64,000 nt of DNA from Acidobacteriota bacterium (GTDB lineage: Bacteria > Acidobacteriota > Thermoanaerobaculia > UBA5066). Within the stretch, counting starts at the first letter, position 1. The number at the start of each line of letters is the position of its first letter. This document shows, piece by piece, positions 22,874 through 33,386 of the stretch. The notes under the pieces were generated by a model that was not told the DNA's origin, did not search any database, and worked only from the letters and a program-made list of their open reading frames with translations. Position numbers and translations under genes: made by a program. Location of the stretch: assembly GCA_016716715.1 (NCBI GenBank), contig JADJVE010000004.1, positions 310,001-374,000 of the forward strand, given 5' to 3'.

Positions 22874-23250
22874 GACGCCCTCCCTTCCGCGGGCGCGTCG
22901 GTCCGCTTGACGGACTTCTTCGGCGCGCTGCCCGGGACCTCGGCCGTGTCGGCGACCTCGCCGTGGCCCTTCGTGACGATCGCGATGACGCGCCAGCGCT
23001 TCCTCGCGGACAGCGGGCGGGTCTCCTCGATCTGGACCGTGTCGCCCGGCTGGGACTTCAGCACACGGTCGTCCGCGAGGAAGCGCTCGGAGCGCTTCAT
23101 GTAGCGGCCGTACCGCTCGTGCTTGACGAGGCGGGACACCTCGACGACGACGGTCTTCTCCATCTTGTTCGAGACGACGGTTCCGGTCTTGCGCGAGCGC
23201 CGGGCGGGCGCGGCGTTGGCCGGAGAGCCGGGGGTCGGGGTGGTGCTCAT
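22870..23250 (-). CDS. rpsQ: Ribosomal protein S17 with terminal extensions
   Basis: 126 residues against about 85 usual. Core KTGTVVSNKMEKTVVVEVSR and GDTVQIEETRPLSARKRWRV; preceded by about 20 Pro/Ala-rich residues and followed by about 25 Lys/Ala/Pro residues (GSAPKKSVKRTDAPAEG). Confidence 0.95.
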   Translation of the reverse strand: MSTTPTPGSPANAAPARRSRKTGTVVSNKMEKTVVVEVSRLVKHERYGRYMKRSERFLADDRVLKSQPGDTVQIEETRPLSARKRWRVIAIVTKGHGEVADTAEVPGSAPKKSVKRTDAPAEGRAS

Positions 23251-23265
23251 ACTCTGTTCTTCCTG

Positions 23266-23754
23266 CTACTTCTTCTTGCTCTTCTTGGCGGGAGCGGACT
23301 TGCTCTTCGCCGGAGCCGCCTTCTTGGCGGAGGCGCCGGAGGAGGAAGAAGAAGATTTCTTAGAAGGTGAATGGGCCTTCGCGGGAGTGGCCGTCTTCTT
23401 CTTGCTGGCCGCCGCGCGCTTCTTCGCGCCCTTGCCCGACGCGGCGGCGTGAGCCTTGGGCTTCGCCGTGGCCGCGCTCTTCCCGCTCGAAGAAGTCTTC
23501 GTTCCCGTCTCTTCGGCTCCCTCGGTGTGCGCCGGCGCGACTTCGTGCGCCGCCGCCGCCGCCACTTCCGCCGAGCCCATGTGGAGCGCGGTCTTGAGGC
23601 GGGCGATGTCCTTGCGGAGCTGCTTGATTTTCATCGGGTTCTCGAGCTGGCCCGTCGCCTTCTGGAGGCGGAGCGTGAAGAGAGACTGCGTCCACTCCTT
23701 CACCTTCGCGGCCTTCTCGTCGGGGGACCAGTCGAGCATCGCCTGGATCTTCAT
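23266..23754 (-). CDS. rpmC: Ribosomal protein L29 with ~95-residue Lys/Ala/Ser tail
   Basis: 162 residues versus 60-70 normally. Core is 1-68 (LFTLRLQKATGQLENPMKIK, QLRKDIARLKTAL). The rest is a histone-H1-like tail of Ala, Lys, Pro and Ser (GKGAKKRAAASKKKTATPAK) containing SPSKKSSSSSS, which is a copy of the dispersed element. ATG at 23754 follows GGAGGTGAGC just after rplP. The core is secure; whether the tail stays on the mature protein is not visible. Confidence 0.9.
   Translation of the reverse strand: MKIQAMLDWSPDEKAAKVKEWTQSLFTLRLQKATGQLENPMKIKQLRKDIARLKTALHMGSAEVAAAAAHEVAPAHTEGAEETGTKTSSSGKSAATAKPKAHAAASGKGAKKRAAASKKKTATPAKAHSPSKKSSSSSSGASAKKAAPAKSKSAPAKKSKKK
23338..23376 (+). repeat. 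Copy of dispersed AT-rich element, inside the rpmC tail
   Basis: Plus strand gaagatttcttagaaggtga, 20/20 to consensus, preceded by ggaggaggaagaa and followed by ATGGGCC. Antisense to rpmC and read SPSKKSSSSSS, the same frame as the hisD and cysS copies. Confidence 0.9.
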
Positions 23755-23756
23755 GC

Positions 23757-24182
23757 TCACCTCACCGCCGCGAGGAACGTGCGCGAGACGAAGCGGGTCG
23801 CGATCCCGATCTTGTCCGCCGCGAGCTTGAACGCCTCGCGCGCGGTCTTCTCGTCCACGCCTTCCATCTCGAACAGGATCCGGGCAGGCTTGACGACGCA
23901 CACCCAGCCTTCGGGCGCGCCCTTGCCCTTGCCCATGCGGGTTTCGAGCGGCTTCTTCGTGATCGGCTTGTCGGGGAACACGCGGATCCACAGCTTCCCG
24001 CCGCGCTTGACGTGGCGCTGGACCGCGACGCGGCCCGCCTCGATCTGGCGCGCGGTGAGCCAGCCCGGCTCGAGCGCCTGCAGCCCGTACTCCCCGAAGG
24101 AGAGCTCGGACCCGCGGAGCGCCGTGCCGCGCATGCGGCCGCGCTGCTGTTTGCGGTACTTGACCTTGGACGGCATCAACAT
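23757..24182 (-). CDS. rplP: Ribosomal protein L16
   Basis: 141 residues starting MLMPSKVKYRKQQRGRMRG. Core WIRVFPDKPITKKPLETRMG and GWVCVVKPARILFEMEGV. Near the A site of the large subunit. Followed within 3 nt by rpmC. Confidence 0.97.
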   Translation of the reverse strand: MLMPSKVKYRKQQRGRMRGTALRGSELSFGEYGLQALEPGWLTARQIEAGRVAVQRHVKRGGKLWIRVFPDKPITKKPLETRMGKGKGAPEGWVCVVKPARILFEMEGVDEKTAREAFKLAADKIGIATRFVSRTFLAAVR

Positions 24183-24194
24183 CGGCGTTCTTCC

Positions 24195-24842
24195 TTACGC
24201 AACCTTCCGGCGGCTCTTCGCGCGGTGCAGGTCGCCCTTGTAGATCCAGCACTTGACGCCGATCTTTCCGTACGTCGTCCGCGCCTCGGCGAACCCGTAG
24301 TCGATGTCGGCCTTGAGGGTGTGGAGCGGGAGGCGGCCCTCCTGGTACCACTCGGAGCGCGCGATCTCGGCGCCGTTGAGGCGCCCGCCGCACCGGATCT
24401 TGATTCCCTGCGCGCCGAAGCGGAAGGCGGACTCCATGCCCTTCTTCATCGCGCGGCGGAACGCGACGCGGCGCTCGAGCTGCATCGCGATGGACTCGGC
24501 CACGAGCTGCGCGTCCGTCTCGGGGCGCTGGATCTCGATGATGTTCACGTGGATGTCCTTGCCGAGCCGCTGCTGCAGCCGGTCGCGGAGCTGATCCACG
24601 GACGCGCCCTTCTTCCCGATGATGACGCCGGGACGGGCGGTCATGATGTTGATCTTGAGCTTGTTTCCGCGCTCGATCTCCACCTCGGACACCGCGGCGT
24701 TCGCGAGGTCGCGCTTGAGCTCCTCGCGGAGCTTGATGTCGTCGTGGAGGAACTTGAGGTAGTCCTTCTCGGCGTACCAGCGCGAGTGCCAGGTCCGGTT
24801 GTAGCCGATGCGGAAACCGTAGGGGTGGACTTTCTGACCCAT
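24195..24842 (-). CDS. rpsC: Ribosomal protein S3
   Basis: 215 residues. MGQKVHPYGFRIGYNRTW, KH domain with GVIIGKKGASVDQLRDRLQQ, C-terminal IKIRCGGRLNGAEIARSEWY and TTYGKIGVKCWIYKGD. Lines the mRNA entry channel. Confidence 0.97.
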   Translation of the reverse strand: MGQKVHPYGFRIGYNRTWHSRWYAEKDYLKFLHDDIKLREELKRDLANAAVSEVEIERGNKLKINIMTARPGVIIGKKGASVDQLRDRLQQRLGKDIHVNIIEIQRPETDAQLVAESIAMQLERRVAFRRAMKKGMESAFRFGAQGIKIRCGGRLNGAEIARSEWYQEGRLPLHTLKADIDYGFAEARTTYGKIGVKCWIYKGDLHRAKSRRKVA

Positions 24843-24854
24843 CGTGTGCTCCCG

Positions 24855-25517
24855 TTACCCGGCCGATTCCGGCTTCGTCGGCTTCTTCGACTTCTTCTCG
24901 TTCCTCGGGTTCTTGTCCGAGGCGTGACTCACTTCGGCGGCTTCGACCCGCTCGGCCCTCTTCTCGTCGGACGCAACCTTCTTGTGCGCGCGCTCGACGG
25001 CGCGATCCTCTTTGCCGGGGCGATGCGCGGCTGCGGCGACGGCGGCCGCGACGCGGCCCTGGCGCTTCTTGACGAGCGGCTTCGCCGCCTCGGCCTTGAG
25101 GCCCGCGGCCTTGCGCGCGACGGCCTCGTCGGAGAGGACGACCGTGACGTGGCAGAACGGGCGCGGGACCAGCCACATGCGGCCCTGCGGGCCGGACATG
25201 AAGCGCGGGCGCGCGAACCGCTTCTTGTAGTTCGAGATCCTGCGGATCATCGCGTTGCGCTGCAGCGGCTTGCGGCCGGCCTCGTCGACGTGGATCTTCG
25301 AGACGACGAGCGCATCCGCGTCGACGCCCGACTCGTTCTGCTGGGCGTTTGCCAGCGCGGACTCCACGAGCTTCAGGAGATCGGACGAGCAGCCCTTGCG
25401 CGTCGTGCGCAGGGTCGCGAGGGCCTTCCCGACGGGCTTCATGCGGATGAGGTCCGCCACGAGGCGGATCTTCTGCGCGGAGCCGCGGTAGTGGCGGAGA
25501 CGGGCGACGGATTCCAT
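24855..25517 (-). CDS. rplV: Ribosomal protein L22 with enlarged tunnel hairpin and long tail
   Basis: 220 residues from ATG at 25517 versus about 110 usual. Core: YRGSAQKIRLVADLIRMKPV (10-29), LLKLVESALANAQQNESGVD (47-66), CHVTVVLSDE (122-131). Two oddities. The beta-hairpin that lines the exit tunnel (77-127) is about 20 residues longer than in E. coli or Thermus and lacks the usual PRARGRA tip, having GPQGRMWLVPRP instead. A 90-residue Lys/Ala/Glu-rich tail follows. Reading frame is clean, with neighbouring rpsS and rpsC in normal order, so annotation as L22 is firm. Confidence 0.9.
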   Translation of the reverse strand: MESVARLRHYRGSAQKIRLVADLIRMKPVGKALATLRTTRKGCSSDLLKLVESALANAQQNESGVDADALVVSKIHVDEAGRKPLQRNAMIRRISNYKKRFARPRFMSGPQGRMWLVPRPFCHVTVVLSDEAVARKAAGLKAEAAKPLVKKRQGRVAAAVAAAAHRPGKEDRAVERAHKKVASDEKRAERVEAAEVSHASDKNPRNEKKSKKPTKPESAG

Positions 25518-25528
25518 CGGTCCCCTCC

Positions 25529-25864
25529 TCAGGCCTTCGCCGCCGGCGCGGCGGCCGGTGCACCAGGCGCGCCCGGAGCGCCCGGCGTGGCGCCCTTCTC
25601 GATCTTGCGACCCGAGTGGCCCTTGAACGTGCGCGTGGGCGAGAACTCGCCGAGCTTGTGCCCGACCATGTTCTCGGAGATGTAGACGGGGATGAACTTC
25701 TTGCCGTTGTGGACGGCCAGCGTGTGGCCGACCATGTCGGGCAGGATCGTCGAGCGGCGCGACCAGGTCTTCAGGACGCGCTTTTCGCCCGCTGCGTTCA
25801 TCGAGGCGATCTTTTCGAGGAGCGGCGCGTCGACGAACGGCCCCTTTTTCGTGGAACGAGACAT
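25529..25864 (-). CDS. rpsS: Ribosomal protein S19
   Basis: 111 residues. MSRSTKKGPFVDAPLLEKIA, SRRSTILPDMVGHTLAVHNG, GEFSPTRTFKGHSGRKIEKG, then a 20-residue Gly-Ala-Pro tail (GAPGAPGAPAAAPAAKA). Confidence 0.97.
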   Translation of the reverse strand: MSRSTKKGPFVDAPLLEKIASMNAAGEKRVLKTWSRRSTILPDMVGHTLAVHNGKKFIPVYISENMVGHKLGEFSPTRTFKGHSGRKIEKGATPGAPGAPGAPAAAPAAKA

Positions 25865-25879
25865 GTTTTCCCTCGTCTC

Positions 25880-26701
25880 CTACTTGCGGCGCTTGACGAT
25901 GAGCGCGTCGGTACGCTTGTTGTTGCGGGTCTTCTTGCCCTTGGTCTTCCAGCCCCACGGCGACGTGGGGTGGCGGCCGCCGGACGTCTTGCCCTCGCCG
26001 CCGCCCATGGGGTGGTCGACGGGGTTCATGGCGACGCCGCGGTTGTGCGACTTCCAGCCGAGCCAGCGGTTGCGGCCGGCCTTGCCGATCGAAATGTTCT
26101 CGTGCTCGAGGTTTCCAACCTGGCCGATCGTGGCGTAGCAGTCCACACGCACGCGGCGCAGCTCGCCCGAGGGCACGCGCAGGAGCGCGAAACCGCCCTC
26201 CTTCGCCATGAGCTGGGCGCTCGCACCGGCCGAACGGGCGATCTGCCCGCCGCGGCCCGGCTGAAACTCGATGTTGTGCACGACGGTGCCGAGCGGGATC
26301 GACTTCAGGGGAAGCGCATTCCCGAGCACGATGTCGGCCGTCGGGCCCGACACGACGGTGGCCCCGACCGCGAGGCCGGCGGGCGCGACGATGTAGCGCT
26401 TCTCGCCGTCGGCATAGTTCAGGAGCGCGATGCGGGAGGAGCGGTTCGGGTCGTACTCGATCGAGGCGACCTTCGCCGGGATCCCGTGCTTGTCGCGCTT
26501 GAAGTCGATGTCGCGGTACCGCTTCTTGTGGCCGCCGCCACGCCACCAGGACGTGAGGTGGCCTCGGCTGTCGCGGCCGCCGGTCTTCAGCTTGCCCTTC
26601 GTGAGGGACTTCGTCGGCTCGGACTTCGTGATCTCCGAGAAATCGGACGTCGTCCGCTGGCGCATGCCGGGAGAGGTCGGTTTGTAGGACTTCACGGGCA
26701 T
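25880..26701 (-). CDS. rplB: Ribosomal protein L2
   Basis: 273 residues, normal. GRDSRGHLTSWWRGGGHKKR, GRGGQIARSAGASAQLMAKE, and the peptidyl-transferase-proximal GVAMNPVDHPMGGGEGKTSG with its conserved His. Confidence 0.98.
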   Translation of the reverse strand: MPVKSYKPTSPGMRQRTTSDFSEITKSEPTKSLTKGKLKTGGRDSRGHLTSWWRGGGHKKRYRDIDFKRDKHGIPAKVASIEYDPNRSSRIALLNYADGEKRYIVAPAGLAVGATVVSGPTADIVLGNALPLKSIPLGTVVHNIEFQPGRGGQIARSAGASAQLMAKEGGFALLRVPSGELRRVRVDCYATIGQVGNLEHENISIGKAGRNRWLGWKSHNRGVAMNPVDHPMGGGEGKTSGGRHPTSPWGWKTKGKKTRNNKRTDALIVKRRK

Positions 26702-26705
26702 GGCG

Positions 26706-27005
26706 TCACACCCCTTCGAACAGGGCCGGGAGCTTCTGGCCCTTCGCGAGCTTCACGTAGGCCTTCTTCCGGTCCTGCGCGCGTCCGATGGACTTCCCGA
26801 CCTTCTTGATCTTCCCGTTCACGGCGACGACGCGGACGGCGTCGACCTTGACCTGGAAGAGGGCCTCGACGGCCTTGCGGATTTCGATCTTGTTCGCGTC
26901 GCGGGCGACGTCGAACGTGAGGACGTTCTGGGTCTGGCTCATCGCCGTCGAGCGCTCCGTCAGGACGGGACGCACGATGACGGCCTGGTGAGTGCGCGGG
27001 TTCAT
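26706..27005 (-). CDS. rplW: Ribosomal protein L23
   Basis: 99 residues; exit-port protein that docks trigger factor and SRP. RPVLTERSTAMSQTQNVLTF, ALFQVKVDAVRVVAVNGKIK. Overlaps the rplD stop by 4 nt. Confidence 0.96.
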   Translation of the reverse strand: MNPRTHQAVIVRPVLTERSTAMSQTQNVLTFDVARDANKIEIRKAVEALFQVKVDAVRVVAVNGKIKKVGKSIGRAQDRKKAYVKLAKGQKLPALFEGV

Positions 27006-27727
27006 GCCAGCACCTCCGAAACGGCACGGAGGGCGTCCTCGGTGAGGACGATCGTTCCGGCGTTCAGCGCGTCGTAGACGTTGAGCCCGAGCGGGTCCAG
27101 CGTCGTGACCTTGGGATTGTTCGCCACGGCGCGGGCGAGGTTCTCGTTGCCCTTACGGTCGACGACGAGCGTCTTGCCCTCGACCCCGAGCTTCGCGAGC
27201 ACGCTCGCGAAGTCCCTGGTCTTGTGCGTCGCGAGCTTGAGCGCGTCGAGAAGCACGACCTTCTGCTCGCGCGCCTTCTCGGAGAGCACGCAGCGGAGCG
27301 CCGCCTTCTTCGCCTTCGCGTTCACCTTGAGCGCGTAGGAGTGCGGAACGGGACCGAACACCGTGCCGCCGTGGCGGTGCAGCGGCGGGCGGCCGCCACC
27401 CTGGCGGGCGCGGCCGGTGCTCTTCTGCTTGAACGGCTTCTTGCCGGAGCCGGACACCTCGGCGCGGGTCTTCGTCTTGTGCGTTCCGCGGTGCTCGCGC
27501 GCCCGGATCTGCTTGACGACTTCCCACACGAGGTGGCGGCGGAACGGCACGCCGAAGATCTCCTCGGGGAGCGTCGCCTCGCCGACGGTCTCGGCCTTGA
27601 CGTTGCGCACCTTGAGCTTCAGCGAGGGGGCGGCCGCCTTCGGGGCAGCAGCCTTCTTCGGAGCGGCCGCGGCTTTCGGAGCGGACGCCTTCTTCGGAGC
27701 GGCGGTCTTCGTGTTCTTGTCTGCCAT
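27002..27727 (-). CDS. rplD: Ribosomal protein L4 with Ala/Lys N-terminal extension
   Basis: 241 residues. First 33 are Ala/Lys/Pro (KKASAPKAAAAPKKAAAPKA). Core: tunnel loop GRARQGGGRPPLHRHGGTVF (the usual Trp is His here) and LSEKAREQKVVLLDALKL. L4 and the odd L22 together form the exit-tunnel constriction. Confidence 0.96.
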   Translation of the reverse strand: MADKNTKTAAPKKASAPKAAAAPKKAAAPKAAAPSLKLKVRNVKAETVGEATLPEEIFGVPFRRHLVWEVVKQIRAREHRGTHKTKTRAEVSGSGKKPFKQKSTGRARQGGGRPPLHRHGGTVFGPVPHSYALKVNAKAKKAALRCVLSEKAREQKVVLLDALKLATHKTRDFASVLAKLGVEGKTLVVDRKGNENLARAVANNPKVTTLDPLGLNVYDALNAGTIVLTEDALRAVSEVLA

Positions 27728-27736
27728 GGCCGCTCC

Positions 27737-28390
27737 TTACGCCGCCGCTCCGCCGGCTTTCCGGGAGAGCTTCTTCACGATCTTGACGACCGTGTTGCGA
27801 GCTCCCGGAACCGCACCGCGGAGATAGATGAGGTGGTTCTCGGTGTCCACGCGGACGACCATGAGGTTCTTCATCGTCGTCTGCTTGCCGCCCATGCGTC
27901 CCGACGAGCGCGTGCCCGGGTAGACGCGGGAGGGAAAGGCCGACGGGCCGATGGAGCCCGGCGCGCGGTGGAACATCGAGCCGTGCGTCGCGGCGCCGCC
28001 GGTGAAGCCGTGGCGCTTCACGACGCCCTGGAAGCCCTTGCCCTTGGAGACGCCGACGACGTCGACGTGCTCCTTCTCGGCAAAGATGTCGCAGAGCACC
28101 TTGTCGCCGGGGGCGGCCTTCTCGTCGGCGTCGCACCGGACCTCGCCGAGGGTCTTCGCCGGCGGCACGCCCGCCTTTTCGAAGTGTCCCTTGGCGGCCG
28201 CCGTGAGGCGGCGCGGCGACACGCGGCCGACGAGCCCGAGCTGGACGGCGTCGTACCCGTCGTGGTCCTTCGTCTTGCGCTGGACGACCAGGCAGGGCCC
28301 GGCTTCGACGACGGTGACCGGCACGACCGTGCCGTCCGCTTCGAAGACCTGGGTCATCCCGATCTTGCGTCCCAGAATTCCGTTGATCAT
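27737..28390 (-). CDS. rplC: Ribosomal protein L3
   Basis: 217 residues. ILGRKIGMTQVFEADGTVVP, VVGVSKGKGFQGVVKRHGFT, PGSIGPSAFPSRVYPGTRSS, GAVPGARNTVVKIVKK. Confidence 0.97.
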   Translation of the reverse strand: MINGILGRKIGMTQVFEADGTVVPVTVVEAGPCLVVQRKTKDHDGYDAVQLGLVGRVSPRRLTAAAKGHFEKAGVPPAKTLGEVRCDADEKAAPGDKVLCDIFAEKEHVDVVGVSKGKGFQGVVKRHGFTGGAATHGSMFHRAPGSIGPSAFPSRVYPGTRSSGRMGGKQTTMKNLMVVRVDTENHLIYLRGAVPGARNTVVKIVKKLSRKAGGAAA

Positions 28391-28445
28391 GTTTCTTTCC
28401 TCGCCGCGCCCCTGGAAGAGACGAGGCGGTTCTTTTTTCGACTTC

Positions 28446-28763
<318 letters not shown>

Positions 28764-28810
28764 AAAAGTCTTTTGCTTTCTTTGGAAGGGATCGGGCCCC
28801 CGGAAGAGGA

Positions 28811-28843
28811 CCGGGGAATTTCTTAGAAGGTAAGAAACCCCGG
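28811..28843 (-). promoter_or_regulatory. Strong hairpin between tuf and rpsJ
   Basis: Minus strand: CCGGGG-TTTCTTA, loop CCTTC, TAAGAAA-tt-CCCCGG: 13 bp with a 2-nt bulge. Followed by TCCTCTTCC, so no clean U-tract. Could be a processing site, attenuator or weak terminator. The inner part is a copy of the dispersed element. Confidence 0.65.
28814..28840 (+). repeat. Intergenic copy of dispersed element inside the tuf-rpsJ hairpin
   Basis: Plus strand ggaatttcttagaaggtaag: 16 of 20 to the consensus, with the AAGAAA flank extended into a hairpin arm. Confidence 0.65.
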
Positions 28844-28869
28844 CCCATCCGGAACCCTCTCTCTATCTC

Positions 28870-30072
<1,203 letters not shown>

Positions 30073-30102
30073 CTGTCTCTCCTTCGCTCCTGGCGGCTTT
30101 CT

Positions 30103-32178
<2,076 letters not shown>

Positions 32179-32339
32179 GAGCTTGTATCCCGTTCCGGGC
32201 TGACTGCGCCGTCAAATGAGAGGGGCGCGCGAGCGTCGCGCTCTCCCTCCATTTCGCACGCTTAAGGCGTGTTCCGGGTCTCCGAAAGGACCTGTCCGGT
32301 TCGCACCGGCCGGTTTCCCCTCACCCGGGTGTGGCAGTT

Positions 32340-32810
32340 CTACCAGCGGTAATGGGCGAAGGCCTTGTTGGCCTCGGCCATTTTGTGGGTGTCCTCCTTC
32401 TTCTTCACGGCGTTGCCCCGGTTGTTGGCGGCGTCGAGAAGCTCGCCCGCGAGCTTGTCCCGCATCGTCTTCTCGCCGCGCGCCTGCGCGTACGAGATGA
32501 CCCAGCGGATCGCGAGCGAGGTCCGTCGGTTCGGCTTGACCTCGACAGGAACCTGGTACGTCGAGCCGCCGACGCGGCGCGACTTGACCTCGAGAACCGG
32601 CTTGACGTTCTCGAGAGCCTTCTTGAATGTCTTGAGCGGATCGTCCGACGTCTTCTGCTCGATCTGCTTCATCGCGCCGTAGAAGATCGACTCGGCGGTG
32701 GACTTTTTGCCGCGCTCCATGACGCAGTTGATGAACTTCGTCACGAGCTGGGACTGGTAGAGCGGGTCCGGGAGGACTTCGCGTTTCGGGACTTCACGGC
32801 GACGCGGCAT
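32340..32810 (-). CDS. rpsG: Ribosomal protein S7
   Basis: 156 residues. MPRRREVPKREVLPDPLYQS, FINCVMERGKKSTAESIFYG, RRVGGSTYQVPVEVKPNRR, ending AFAHYRW. In the 161 bp between rpsG and fusA there is only a CACGC/GCGTG hairpin and no clear promoter. Confidence 0.97.
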   Translation of the reverse strand: MPRRREVPKREVLPDPLYQSQLVTKFINCVMERGKKSTAESIFYGAMKQIEQKTSDDPLKTFKKALENVKPVLEVKSRRVGGSTYQVPVEVKPNRRTSLAIRWVISYAQARGEKTMRDKLAGELLDAANNRGNAVKKKEDTHKMAEANKAFAHYRW

Positions 32811-32819
32811 GTCGTTTCC

Positions 32820-33194
32820 TTAAGCCTTCGGACGCTTCGCGCCGTACTTGGAGCGCGACTGCTTGCGGTTCGCGACGCCGACGGCGTCGAGCGTCCCGCG
32901 GATGATGTGGTAGCGCACGCCGGGAAGGTCCTTCACGCGGCCTCCGCGGATCATGACGATGGAGTGCTCCTGGAGGTTGTGCCCGATGCCGGGGATGTAG
33001 GTCGTGACCTCGATGCCGTTCGTGAGGCGCACGCGCGCGATCTTCCGGAGAGCCGAGTTCGGCTTCTTCGGGGTCGTCGTCTTCACCTGGGTGCAAACGC
33101 CGCGGCGCTGCGGGCAGGACTGCAGGGCGGGCGACTTCGTCTTGTAACGGACGGCTTCGCGGCCCTTTCTCACGAGCTGGCTGATCGTCGGCAT
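32820..33194 (-). CDS. rpsL: Ribosomal protein S12
   Basis: Decoding-centre protein. 124 residues from ATG at 33194 (MPTISQLVRKGREAVRYKTK). TTTPKKPNSALRKIARVRLT and GRVKDLPGVRYHIIRG carry the wild-type lysines at the usual streptomycin-resistance positions. First gene of the superoperon. Confidence 0.97.
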   Translation of the reverse strand: MPTISQLVRKGREAVRYKTKSPALQSCPQRRGVCTQVKTTTPKKPNSALRKIARVRLTNGIEVTTYIPGIGHNLQEHSIVMIRGGRVKDLPGVRYHIIRGTLDAVGVANRKQSRSKYGAKRPKA

Positions 33195-33330
33195 GGGACT
33201 TTCGAGACTCCTTCGGAACGCTTGGCGAGTCGAATGACGGACTATCGAGTGGCGAACCGGCCACGAGGAGGCCGTTTTCCGGGCGCGACACGGCGGATAA
33301 CGCCGGGCCGGTCCCCGGGGAAACCCGCGA

Positions 33331-33359
33331 ATCATAGTGACCCCCCGGTGGGCTGTCAA
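33331..33359 (-). promoter_or_regulatory. Near-consensus sigma70 promoter of the str-S10-spc-alpha superoperon
   Basis: Minus strand TTGACA (33354-33359), 17-nt spacer, TATGAT (33331-33336). Expected start near 33324, giving about 130 nt of leader before rpsL. The best sigma70 match in the window. Confidence 0.85.
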
Positions 33360-33386
33360 GCGACAAACCCCTCGGCAGAGTGAGTA

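Noticed and set aside
32180..32340. Possible promoter (TTGACG ... TACAAG) between rpsG and fusA
   Set aside because: Spacing between the hexamers is 22 nt, outside the normal range; no better pair found.
32820..33194. Streptomycin-resistance changes in S12
   Set aside because: The lysines in PKKPNSA and RVKDLPG are wild type.
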